DNA of 64,000 nucleotides. Origin: an uncultured Christensenella sp. Its GTDB lineage: Bacteria; Bacillota; Clostridia; Christensenellales; UBA3700. Shown here piece by piece: positions 44,136 to 51,953 of this stretch. A program made the translations under genes and the position numbers. The stretch lies in assembly GCA_910584635.1 (NCBI GenBank), contig CAJUBA010000008.1, forward strand, positions 3,617 to 67,616, written 5' to 3'. Numbering within the stretch: position 1 is the first letter of the stretch; each line of letters begins with the position of its first letter. The notes under the pieces are model-generated. The model did no database searches. It saw nothing but the letters and a program-made list of their open reading frames with translations, and was not told where the DNA came from.

Positions 44136-46447
44136 GTAAAAGAAAATCGGCGACAAAAAATATCAAAATTGCGCTCGTAGGCAATCCGAATTGCGGAAAG
44201 ACTACGCTTTTCAACGCATTGACGGGCGCAACCGCTCACGTGGGAAACTGGACGGGAGTTACCGTAGAGAAGTTGGAGGGAACTTATAGAGATAAAAAAT
44301 CCGATATAAAAATGGATATAGTCGACCTTCCGGGAATATATTCGCTTTCGCCCTATTCGCCCGAAGAAATTATATCTAGAGATTACATCATTTCGGGCGA
44401 CGCGGATATAATCTTGAACGTAGTAGACGCTACGAATATCGAAAGAAATCTTTATCTAACTTCTCAACTTTTGGAGATTGGCGCGCCTGTTGTTGTCGCG
44501 TTGAATATGGCGGACTGTCTAAAAGCAAACGGAGAGAGCGTTGATATAAAGGCGTTGTCGGACGGACTCGGCGTTCCCGTCGTAAGCATATCCGCTTTGA
44601 AACAGAACGGGTTAAAAGAACTTATGCGTACGGTCAATGATATGCAGGGCAAAACGCGCCAAGCGGTATCGCTTATATCCGACGGCGTACTTAAAGATTC
44701 TATCGAGAAAGTATCCGCGCTTTTAAGCGATAGCGACGCAAGACTTTTCGAAAGCATTAAACTCGTCGAGGGAGATAAACTGTTATCTCAAAAGTATGTT
44801 TCTTTGGAAAAAGAGATAGAAGAGATAAGAAAATCAAATATTAAAGCGATTGAAGAATACAACGGAGATTTTGAATCCTGCGTTGCCGATTGCAGGTATA
44901 AAGCCATCGGCGAAAAGTTCGGTTCGGTTATCATAAGAGGAAAGGAAAAGACGGGACTGTCCAAAAGCGACAAGGCGGATAGGGTTCTTACTCACAAGAT
45001 ATGGGGAATTCCCATTTTTCTGTGCATAATGTTGGCGATATTCCATATTACGTTCAGCAGCAACTTTCTATATTTGTCCGCAGTAATACCCGACGGCGCG
45101 TTTGCCGACGCCGACCCGATAACTGCGCTGTTTGTAGATAGCGAATACGAATTGGATGAGGACGGCAAAATTAGCGGAGCAAATTCAATCAAATCCCCAG
45201 GCGTATTTTTACAGGGGCTTGTCGAAGCGTTGGGAGATCTTGTCAACGGCGAAAGGGTAGAAGATGAGGTAGTCGACGAATTCGGCAACGCAAGCGTCGA
45301 AGTTACGGAAGAGGGAGGTTGGATACGGAGACTTCTTGCCGACGCGCCTGATTGGGCGCAGGGCGTAGTCTGCGACGGAATACTTGCCGGAGTGTTCGGC
45401 GTGTTGTCGTTCGTGCCGCAGATAATGACGTTGTTTTTATTCTTGACGATACTCGAAGATACCGGATATATGGCGAGAATTGCGTTTATAATGGATAGAT
45501 GGTTTAGACGTATAGGACTGTCGGGAAAATCTTTTATGCCTCTTTTGATGTGTTTCGGTTGCGCCGTACCGGGAATTATGGCTACGCGTACGATAGAAAA
45601 CGACAGAGAAAGACGTTCGACTATTCTGCTCGCGCCATTTTTCTCTTGCGGAGCGAAAAGTCCTATATGGTACGCTTTTGCCGCAGCGCTTGCGTCAACG
45701 ATAGGTTGGAACGAAGAAATAACCGTATTTGCCGTATACTTGACTGGCATAGCGACGGCTATGGTAGCGGCGTTGATTCTCAAAAAGTTGAGCGGGAAGA
45801 AAGGAGCGACGCCGTTCATAATGGAATTGCCGGCGTATCACACTCCTCAGTTAAAAAGCGTAAGCGTGCATATTTGGCAAAAACTCAAACACTTTGTTTT
45901 CAGAGCGGGTACAGTAATTGCGGCCTCTACCGTTATAATATGGTATTTGCTCAATTTCAACTTTGCATTCCGCATGGTCGATGAAAGTCAGAGCATACTC
46001 GCTACCGTCGGCGGATGGTTTGAATGGCTGTTCAAACCTTTGGGATTCGGCAACTGGAAATTTATCGTAGCGTCCGTAACGGGACTTGTGGCAAAGGAAG
46101 AAGTCGTTTCGTCTATCGAAGTGCTGTCGGGCAGCGTAGAAGAGTTTATATCGGAAAGCGGAATCACGACTGCGGGAATATTCGCGTTTATGGCGTTCAA
46201 CCTGCTTACCGTTCCCTGTATGGCAGCGGTCGGCGCGGCGGTGGGAGAACTAGGCTCGACAAAACGCGCACTGCTCGCGATACTCTTTTGGGTGTTAACC
46301 TCCTATATAGTCGCAATGACTATTTATTTGATAGGTACCTATTGGTGGACAACGTTTATATTTGCCGCGGCAATAGCGGGAATAATTATCGCATCGCATT
46401 TTATTTATCTTAAAAAGGATAAAGCGATAAGGAGGAAAGTATGTTAA
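44132..46447 (+). CDS. feoB: Ferrous iron transporter B
   Basis: 771 residues. N-terminal G domain: G1 'GNPNCGKTTLFNALTG' (about 17-32), switch 'NWTGVTVEK', G3 'DLPGIYSLSPYSPEE', G4 'NMAD'. A helical GDI-like region is followed by a membrane domain with two nucleoside-recognition (Gate) repeats: 'FMPLLMCFGCAVPGIMATRTI' near 470-490 and 'VTGLVAKEEVVSS' near 650. It imports Fe2+ across the inner membrane. A hydrophilic stretch of about 85 residues (325-410) between the first helices is longer than I would expect. Confidence 0.96.
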   Translation: MSKRKSATKNIKIALVGNPNCGKTTLFNALTGATAHVGNWTGVTVEKLEGTYRDKKSDIKMDIVDLPGIYSLSPYSPEEIISRDYIISGDADIILNVVDATNIERNLYLTSQLLEIGAPVVVALNMADCLKANGESVDIKALSDGLGVPVVSISALKQNGLKELMRTVNDMQGKTRQAVSLISDGVLKDSIEKVSALLSDSDARLFESIKLVEGDKLLSQKYVSLEKEIEEIRKSNIKAIEEYNGDFESCVADCRYKAIGEKFGSVIIRGKEKTGLSKSDKADRVLTHKIWGIPIFLCIMLAIFHITFSSNFLYLSAVIPDGAFADADPITALFVDSEYELDEDGKISGANSIKSPGVFLQGLVEALGDLVNGERVEDEVVDEFGNASVEVTEEGGWIRRLLADAPDWAQGVVCDGILAGVFGVLSFVPQIMTLFLFLTILEDTGYMARIAFIMDRWFRRIGLSGKSFMPLLMCFGCAVPGIMATRTIENDRERRSTILLAPFFSCGAKSPIWYAFAAALASTIGWNEEITVFAVYLTGIATAMVAALILKKLSGKKGATPFIMELPAYHTPQLKSVSVHIWQKLKHFVFRAGTVIAASTVIIWYLLNFNFAFRMVDESQSILATVGGWFEWLFKPLGFGNWKFIVASVTGLVAKEEVVSSIEVLSGSVEEFISESGITTAGIFAFMAFNLLTVPCMAAVGAAVGELGSTKRALLAILFWVLTSYIVAMTIYLIGTYWWTTFIFAAAIAGIIIASHFIYLKKDKAIRRKVC

Positions 46448-46656
46448 TCTTATTATCTGTAAGCGTGATTGAGATTTGCGTCGGGGTTGGCGTCGCGTCT
46501 GTGCTTATCGGCGGTTTGGGAATACATTACATACGAAAGGCAAAGGCGAGGAAGAAGGGCAAAGGCGGTTGCTGCGGCGATTGTTCGTGCTGCTCGGGAT
46601 GTTCGTTTTCTTTCAAAGATTTGTTAAAGCAAGAAAAAAACAAAAAGGAAAATTGA
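46441..46656 (+). CDS. FeoB-associated Cys-rich membrane protein
   Basis: 71 residues. One N-terminal membrane helix (about 4-28), a basic stretch RKAKARKKGKG and a cysteine cluster 'GCCGDCSCCSGCSF' (six Cys). This matches the small Cys-rich proteins encoded after feoB in Bacillota, thought to assist or regulate FeoB. AAGGAGG ribosome binding site inside the end of feoB. Confidence 0.92.
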   Translation: MLILLSVSVIEICVGVGVASVLIGGLGIHYIRKAKARKKGKGGCCGDCSCCSGCSFSFKDLLKQEKNKKEN

Positions 46657-46695
46657 TTAGTCTTACAAATACATAATTATAAGCCATAATTTATT

Positions 46696-46741
46696 AAATC
46701 TAAGCGGAAGAAGACTTTGTTTTCTCCGCTTAGATTTGTTT
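46696..46741 (+). terminator. Rho-independent terminator of the feo operon
   Basis: 13-bp stem 46696-46708 with 46725-46737, then a short T-rich stretch. Confidence 0.75.
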
Positions 46742-46831
46742 GGTAAAGACAGTTATTACTCGCTAATTGTGATTATAAACGGCTATATTTTATTATTTTG
46801 AAAATATTTTTCGGAAATAGGTCAAAAACAG

Positions 46832-46859
46832 TTTACTTTTTCTGTATAAGTTGTATAAT
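46832..46859 (+). promoter_or_regulatory. Promoter of the MATE gene
   Basis: TTTACT (46832-46837), 16-bp spacer, TATAAT (46854-46859). Confidence 0.6.
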
Positions 46860-46910
46860 ACTATCGAAATCTGACGGGGAAAATTGTGAATCTTTATTCG
46901 GAGAGTTACG

Positions 46911-48299
46911 ATGGTCAGAAATTTGACTAAGGGAAAGCCCTTAAAACAGATATTGGTTTTTGCGTTGCCGATTTTTATTGGCAACGTATTTCAACAACTT
47001 TACAGCATGGTCGACAATATTATTGTCGGCAACACTTTGGGAGAAAACGCTTTTGCAGGCGTAGGGGCTACTACTTCCATTGCTTTTCTTATTATAGGAT
47101 TTGTTCAGGGACTTACCGCGGGATTTGCAGTCAAGACAAGCCAGTTTTTCGGCAATAAAGACGAAGAAAAGGTCAAAAGAAGCGTGGCGACGTCTTTTAT
47201 GCTGTGCGCGGCGATTACGGTAATTCTGACAATAGTCAGCGTGCTTACGGCAAAGCCGTTGCTAAGACTTATGCAGACGCCGGAAGATATTATTGAATAT
47301 TCTTACGAGTATATCGTCGTAGTTTTCGCAGGTTTGGGCGCAACCATGCTTTACAATCTCGTATCGTCTATACTAAGAGCGTTGGGCGATAGCAAAGTGC
47401 CTCTTATATTCCTTATAATCGCTTCGGTTATCAACGTCGCTCTTGACTTGCTCTTTATAATTGTATTCAAGACCGGAGTTGCGGGAGCAGGTTGGGCAAC
47501 CGTTATTTCTCAACTTCTTTCCGCGCTTGCCTGCGCTATATATATGTTCAGAAAGTACGATATACTGCGACTTACGAAAAATCATTTCAAAACAAGTTGG
47601 AAGTTTTGTTGGGAACATCTTAACATAGGTCTTCCCATGGCGTTTCAGTATTCGATAATTGCCGTAGGTATCATGGTTCAGCAAGCGGCTTTGAATACTT
47701 TCGGAACGCTGTACGTCAGCGCGTACACTGCGGCAAGTAAAATCGACAGTATCGTTACGCAATCTTTGGTCGCTATGGGCAGCGCCGTCGCTACTTACGT
47801 AGGACAGAATTACGGAGCGGGAGAGATAGAGAGAATAAACAAGGGAATAAATCAGGCTATGACGGTAAGCGTCGGACTAGCGCTAGTCAGCGGAATAGTA
47901 GTATATTTCGGGTCGGATTTGCTTACGGGACTGTTTGTCAAAGATCCAAACGAACAAATGCTGTCGCTGTCAAAGAAATATCTCTTCTGGCAGGGAGTAT
48001 TCTATATAGGTTTGGCGATAATATACGTGTACCGCAACGGTCTGCAAGGCATGGGATACAGCGCGTTGACAATGGTAGGCGGAGTTGTCGAACTTCTAAT
48101 GCGTATAGTCGCTTCCATTTTCCTTGTCAAGGTTTTGGGTTATTTGGGACTTTGTCTTTCCAATCCTTGCGCTTGGATAGGCGTGGATATTTTATTTATT
48201 ACAAGTTACTATATCATAATTCATCACAAGGTCAAAAGGTTTGCCCGTATCAGCGTGGCAAGCGTCAAAATCAAAAAACACAGCAAAGGCATCGCTTAG
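46911..48299 (+). CDS. MATE family efflux transporter
   Basis: 462 residues, about 12 membrane helices. 'ALPIFIGNVFQQLYSMVDNIIVG' and 'RALGDSKVPLIFLIIASVINVALDLLFI' are the internally repeated MATE signatures; 'GMGYSALTMVGGVVELLMR' closes the second half. It exports cationic drugs or metabolites using Na+ or H+. Substrate unknown. GGAGAG ribosome binding site. Own promoter; no clear T-run terminator follows. Confidence 0.94.
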   Translation: MVRNLTKGKPLKQILVFALPIFIGNVFQQLYSMVDNIIVGNTLGENAFAGVGATTSIAFLIIGFVQGLTAGFAVKTSQFFGNKDEEKVKRSVATSFMLCAAITVILTIVSVLTAKPLLRLMQTPEDIIEYSYEYIVVVFAGLGATMLYNLVSSILRALGDSKVPLIFLIIASVINVALDLLFIIVFKTGVAGAGWATVISQLLSALACAIYMFRKYDILRLTKNHFKTSWKFCWEHLNIGLPMAFQYSIIAVGIMVQQAALNTFGTLYVSAYTAASKIDSIVTQSLVAMGSAVATYVGQNYGAGEIERINKGINQAMTVSVGLALVSGIVVYFGSDLLTGLFVKDPNEQMLSLSKKYLFWQGVFYIGLAIIYVYRNGLQGMGYSALTMVGGVVELLMRIVASIFLVKVLGYLGLCLSNPCAWIGVDILFITSYYIIIHHKVKRFARISVASVKIKKHSKGIA

Positions 48300-48327
48300 A
48301 AAAAGTATTTTTTGAGTCTTGATGAAT

Positions 48328-48383
48328 ATAATTATAACGGATTGGGAGTTGACTTACGGGTTTCAATCCGTTATTATAATTAT
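48328..48383 (+). promoter_or_regulatory. Promoter and inverted repeat of the FTR-like gene
   Basis: TTGACT (48349-48354), 17-bp spacer, TATTAT (48372-48377). An inverted repeat brackets the -35 box: 48334-48344 pairs perfectly with 48364-48374 (11 bp), and 48328-48333 pairs with 48378-48383 across a 3-base offset. It could be an operator or a weak terminator for the MATE gene. Confidence 0.55.
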
Positions 48384-48405
48384 ATAAAGGTGTCAAGGAG
48401 AATTT

Positions 48406-48603
48406 ATGGTAAAACTCAATGAAGATAAAGAAGTCGTAGCAGCGATTAAAGAAGGATTGAAAGAAAGGGGAGGGTACTGTCCTTGCCGCGTTCAGATGAT
48501 AGAAGAAAACAAGTGCGTTTGCAAAGAATTCAGAGAACAGATTGCCGATCCGAATTTCGAAGGATATTGCCATTGCAGACTGTATTATAAATCCAAAGAT
48601 TGA
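48406..48603 (+). CDS. Ferredoxin-thioredoxin reductase catalytic-domain-like protein (mini form)
   Basis: 65 residues. Three Cys-x-Cys pairs, Cys25-Pro-Cys27, Cys37-Val-Cys39 and Cys55-His-Cys57, reproduce the CPC...CxC...CHC pattern of the FTR catalytic beta chain, which holds a 4Fe-4S cluster next to a redox disulfide. 'GGYCPCRV' and 'GYCHCRLYYK' are especially close. FTR beta proteins are usually longer. It probably passes electrons to a thioredoxin-like partner; the partner is not in the window. Confidence 0.85.
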   Translation: MVKLNEDKEVVAAIKEGLKERGGYCPCRVQMIEENKCVCKEFREQIADPNFEGYCHCRLYYKSKD

Positions 48604-48644
48604 TAATTTCGAGAAAAAGGCAAATATTACCTTTTGAATTGTTG

Positions 48645-48673
48645 TTGACAAGAAAATATTTAAGCAATATAAT
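48645..48673 (+). promoter_or_regulatory. ssrA promoter
   Basis: TTGACA (48645-48650), 17-bp spacer, TATAAT (48668-48673), 14 bp before the mature 5' end. Confidence 0.88.
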
Positions 48674-48687
48674 TAGAATACTTATAT

Positions 48688-49032
48688 GGGGCTGTCCCGG
48701 ATTCGATGGGTAAGGGGATACGGTATAAGCACGCCGAAGGCTCGACTTCGTAAAAACGGAAAATTAAATTAAACGCTAAAAATAATAAACAAGTAGCCTT
48801 CGCTGCCTAATCAGCGGGCTTGTCGACTCGGGACTCCACGGCCCGATAATCGGCATCAATCAGTGGAACAGGGTCGGACGCATACGCCTTAAACGTCCGA
48901 TAATATTTAAGGCTTGCCGAAACGTCTCTCCGTGAATAGAGGACGCCAGGGACTAATATATGTTCAATAAGCGTGTAGAAAGTGTCGTAAGAACTTGTCC
49001 AGACAGGGGTTCAACTCCCCTCAGTTCCACCA
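48688..49032 (+). ncRNA. ssrA: Transfer-messenger RNA (tmRNA)
   Basis: The 5' end GGGGCTGTCCCGGATTCGA and 3' end TTCAACTCCCCTCAGTTCCACCA-type T arm and acceptor are tmRNA hallmarks. GGGGCTG (48688-48694) pairs with CAGTTCC (49022-49028), leaving discriminator A and an encoded CCA (49030-49032). The tag reading frame 48775-48810 (resume codon GCT, stop TAA) encodes AKNNKQVAFAA. It rescues stalled ribosomes with SmpB and marks products for proteolysis. Length 345 nt, one piece. Confidence 0.97.
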
Positions 49033-49061
49033 TTACGGGGGTATACGCACACCCCTCTGAA

Positions 49062-49094
49062 AGAGAAATCGCATTTGCGGTTTCTTTTTCTTTT
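49062..49094 (+). terminator. Rho-independent terminator of ssrA
   Basis: 9-bp stem 49064-49072 with 49077-49085 (one wobble) followed by a T-rich tract. Confidence 0.8.
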
Positions 49095-49153
49095 GCGTTG
49101 TTTTCGTCCTCAGACGGTAAGCGCAAGCGAACATAAAAGCATGTCGAATACGT

Positions 49154-49182
49154 TTGACAAGATGATATTTTTATTATATACT
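49154..49182 (+). promoter_or_regulatory. Promoter of the second tetR gene
   Basis: TTGACA (49154-49159), 17-bp spacer, TATACT (49177-49182). Confidence 0.8.
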
Positions 49183-49208
49183 TTATGATATATATTGTTA
49201 AGTATATA
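49175..49208. promoter_or_regulatory. Probable operator of the second TetR
   Basis: Perfect 9-bp inverted repeat TATATACTT (49175-49183) / AAGTATATA (49200-49208) spaced by 16 bp, covering the -10 box and transcript start. Confidence 0.6.
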
Positions 49209-49219
49209 AGGAGTTTATT

Positions 49220-49786
49220 ATGCCGCCGAGAACAAAGATACCAAAAGAACTAATTATTAAAACAGCGTATGATATTACAAAGGCAAACGGTATTGAAAGC
49301 GTAACTGCAAAAGCCATATCAAAACAATTAAACTGTTCGATACAGCCTATATATTGGGTATTCGATACAATGGATAATTTACGCAACGCCATTATACACG
49401 AGGCAATAAAGGAGTATAACAATTATTTGTTTGCAGAAATTTCGAATTTGTCAAAATATCAAGCAGCAGGATGGAATTATATTCGATTTGCAAAGGAGCA
49501 ACCGAATTTATTTAAGTTGCTTTTTATGACGGAAAGGCAAAGCGGCACTCCCATCGGGCAAAGCAGTTTGGACGAAAACAAAGAATATCTTTTGTCTTTA
49601 ATTCAAAATGATTACGGCTTAAACGAAAAGCAAGCAAACGACTTGTACGTTAGACTATGGCTATTTTCGCACGGTATTGCAACAATGATAGCAACCAAAA
49701 CAGTAGGTCTTGATAATAAAGAAATCGGTAAAATGCTGATGGACGTTCTTACGGGATTATTGCAAATAATTAAAAAGGAAAATTGA
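49220..49786 (+). CDS. TetR/AcrR family transcriptional regulator
   Basis: 188 residues. TetR HTH: 'LIIKTAYDITKANGIESVTAKAISKQLNCSIQPIYWVFDTMDNLR' region (about 12-56). The C-terminal ligand domain contains 'EQPNLFKLLFMTERQSG' and 'WLFSHGIATMIATKT'. It is a paralogue of the regulator at 8102-8650. It heads a two-gene unit with the membrane protein that follows, so that protein is its likely target. AAGGAG ribosome binding site. Confidence 0.92.
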   Translation: MPPRTKIPKELIIKTAYDITKANGIESVTAKAISKQLNCSIQPIYWVFDTMDNLRNAIIHEAIKEYNNYLFAEISNLSKYQAAGWNYIRFAKEQPNLFKLLFMTERQSGTPIGQSSLDENKEYLLSLIQNDYGLNEKQANDLYVRLWLFSHGIATMIATKTVGLDNKEIGKMLMDVLTGLLQIIKKEN

Positions 49787-49788
49787 TA

Positions 49789-50289
49789 ATGAATAAATTA
49801 AAAATATTCGACAGCAGTAAACACCTAAAAATATTAAAAATAGTAGCGTTATCTTTTGCGGGACTTTTGCTTTTATGGTTTAGTTTTGACATAACCGGAC
49901 TGAAATTCGGAAAGATAAAAATAGTAACTTCGGCTTTTGTAGATGAGCCGATTGATTTTGTGTTTTATCTTATTTTCATAGCAAGCATTGTTTGCTTTGT
50001 ACTAAAAGACAAAATAGGCAAATATATGTTATTGATTTTTCTACTGTTATGGGGTACTTTTCAATTAACTGTATATTTCAAATCGGGCGAAAGTATAGCC
50101 GCATACAACAATGCGTTTGCCGATACTCACCACATTATAGCGGCGTCTAATGATTTATTGGTAAAAGATACTTATCACATTTTTTTAGATATCTTTATTT
50201 TGCTTGCGCTTATTTCAGTAAAATTCTTTTTTATCGTGAAAATAATTTCACTCAAGGGAAGATTGAAAATGAAGGAAATAAAAAAGTAA
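49789..50289 (+). CDS. Small four-helix membrane protein, unknown function
   Basis: 166 residues. The ATG at 49789 is preferred over a TTG at 49783 that overlaps the tetR stop, because AAGGAAA fits it. Hydrophobic segments lie at about 16-36, 55-75, 80-98 and 135-155, with a 35-residue hydrophilic loop containing 'NNAFADTHHIIAASND' before the last helix. I do not recognise the family. Its codon use is more A/T-rich than most of the window. Probably regulated by the TetR encoded before it. Confidence 0.8.
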   Translation: MNKLKIFDSSKHLKILKIVALSFAGLLLLWFSFDITGLKFGKIKIVTSAFVDEPIDFVFYLIFIASIVCFVLKDKIGKYMLLIFLLLWGTFQLTVYFKSGESIAAYNNAFADTHHIIAASNDLLVKDTYHIFLDIFILLALISVKFFFIVKIISLKGRLKMKEIKK

Positions 50290-50548
50290 CGACGCGCCAA
50301 CGCATTTAAGCATAAGCCCGATTTCCTAAGAAATCTTCGCTATTGAGTCAATATAATTGCGAAAAATAGAAGATTATTGACTCTGCCTAACGCTAATAGT
50401 CAATTTAATTCTAAATTTTATATTTTTCTGAATAAGATATGGAATTTAATGAATTTCATTTTTGAAAATGGCAAAAATCAAAAATATAATTGCATTTTTG
50501 CTTGTTATTATTTACAAAAAATGATAATATGAATATACAGGAGTCGTT
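50290..50548. other. AT-rich gap with two inverted repeats
   Basis: 259 bp without a gene. Contains GAGTCAATA (50345-50353) inverted as TATTGACTC (50375-50383), and GCAAAAAT (50471-50478) inverted as ATTTTTGC (50494-50501). Neither has a T run, so they are more likely regulatory than terminators. Confidence 0.5.
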
Positions 50549-51742
50549 ATGTTATATAAGAATTTGGAATCATACTATTATAAAAACCGCGAAGAGTACG
50601 AAGAGCAGTATAAAAAGCGCTTTGAAAGCGTGTCTACGCAAAAATTGGATATTTTTATAAAAGAGTATCAGGCCTTTTACGTAAACACTAATGAAATAAT
50701 TCAATTGATATACGATATAATGCAAGCGAACAGAAGGCTGGACGATATTTGCGTTTGTCTGCCGGGCGTAGCGTTGACGCAATACAAAAGGAATAAGTTG
50801 ATAGACGAAATCAACATTACGAACGAAATAGAGGGCGTTTACAGTACGAAACGGGAAATCAGCGATATTCTCGATAATTTAGGGAACAAAGACAAGACTT
50901 TGCGACTCGTAAATCTTGTAAAAAAGTATGAAAGGATAATGCAACACGACGAAATAGATTTGAAAAGTTGCGAAAGTATACGAAAACTGTACGACGAGAT
51001 TGTATTGCAAGAAGTAGTTGCCGCATGTCCGGAAAATGCGCCTGACGGTAAATATTTTAGGAAAAATGAAGTCAGCGTGTGGAGCAGTAAACAGGAGATG
51101 GTGCATAGCGGACTTATGCCGGAAAAAGCGATAGACGAGGCGATGGAGAAAGCGTTGAACGTTTTGAACGGGGATATAGGAAATAGGCTTATAAACATTG
51201 CGATATTCCACTATTTATTGGGATATATACATCCGTTTTATGACGGAAACGGGCGTATGAATCGCTTTATTAGCAGTTATATGTTATCTAAGGAACTTAA
51301 CAACCTTATAAGTTACGGACTTTCTGTCGTAATTAAAGAAAACCGAAGCAGGTATAATAAACTCTTTATAATAACCAACAACAAAATCAACAGGGGAGAT
51401 TTGACTCCGTTTATTACAAGTTTTTTAGAGTTTATAAAGACAAGTTTGATTCACATGGATATTAAACTTCGCGAGAAGGAAGAAAAACTCGAATATTACG
51501 AATCTATTTTGCAGGATAAGTATCAAGGCAAATCCAAATATTGGAAAGTGCTTTACTATTTGTTGCAAAATGCGTTGTTCGGATTCGAGGGACTTACGAT
51601 GTCGGATTTACAAGATATTTCGTCTTTAGGATATACTGCGATTAAAAATGTGTTGGAGTTAAATGAAAAACTAATAAAAACAAATCAAGTAGGAAAACGA
51701 ATTTTTTATACGGTGGATTTGGACGTATTGGATATGCAATAA
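50549..51742 (+). CDS. Fic family AMPylase with N-terminal inhibitory motif
   Basis: 397 residues. The catalytic loop 'HPFYDGNGRMNRF' (about 227-239) is a full HPFx(D/E)GNGRxxR motif. The segment TNEIEG (about 90-95) matches the (S/T)xxxE(G/N) inhibitory helix, so this is a class II, self-inhibited Fic enzyme. Its Glu would block ATP gamma-phosphate binding until released. A C-terminal winged-helix-like part follows ('LTMSDLQDISSLGYTAIKNVLELNEKLI'). It probably adds AMP to a cellular protein; no adjacent antitoxin gene is seen. Confidence 0.92.
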   Translation: MLYKNLESYYYKNREEYEEQYKKRFESVSTQKLDIFIKEYQAFYVNTNEIIQLIYDIMQANRRLDDICVCLPGVALTQYKRNKLIDEINITNEIEGVYSTKREISDILDNLGNKDKTLRLVNLVKKYERIMQHDEIDLKSCESIRKLYDEIVLQEVVAACPENAPDGKYFRKNEVSVWSSKQEMVHSGLMPEKAIDEAMEKALNVLNGDIGNRLINIAIFHYLLGYIHPFYDGNGRMNRFISSYMLSKELNNLISYGLSVVIKENRSRYNKLFIITNNKINRGDLTPFITSFLEFIKTSLIHMDIKLREKEEKLEYYESILQDKYQGKSKYWKVLYYLLQNALFGFEGLTMSDLQDISSLGYTAIKNVLELNEKLIKTNQVGKRIFYTVDLDVLDMQ

Positions 51743-51787
51743 ATTACAACAAAATTTAGGACGCGCTACAGTAGTCTTAATTTAATG

Positions 51788-51816
51788 TTGAAAAAATTGC
51801 CTATTTCTAGTATAAT
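51788..51816 (+). promoter_or_regulatory. Promoter of the radical SAM gene
   Basis: TTGAAA (51788-51793), 17-bp spacer, TATAAT (51811-51816). Confidence 0.75.
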
Positions 51817-51849
51817 ATAGATACGCTAGATATGTTTTGCATATTTACA

Positions 51850-51924
51850 GTTTTATATAGAAGGGGAAACTATCAAAAGTCTTATGGTAACGTTTACTAT
51901 CGCAAATACGATTCTATATAAAAC
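51850..51924 (+). promoter_or_regulatory. Leader closed by a 13-bp inverted repeat
   Basis: GTTTTATATAGAA (51850-51862) pairs perfectly with TTCTATATAAAAC (51912-51924) around 49 bases in the 5' leader of the radical SAM gene, ending 29 bp before its start. It could be a structured leader or a protein-binding site. No riboswitch family recognised. Confidence 0.5.
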
Positions 51925-51953
51925 GGATAAAGCCAACATAATTCGGAGGATAT

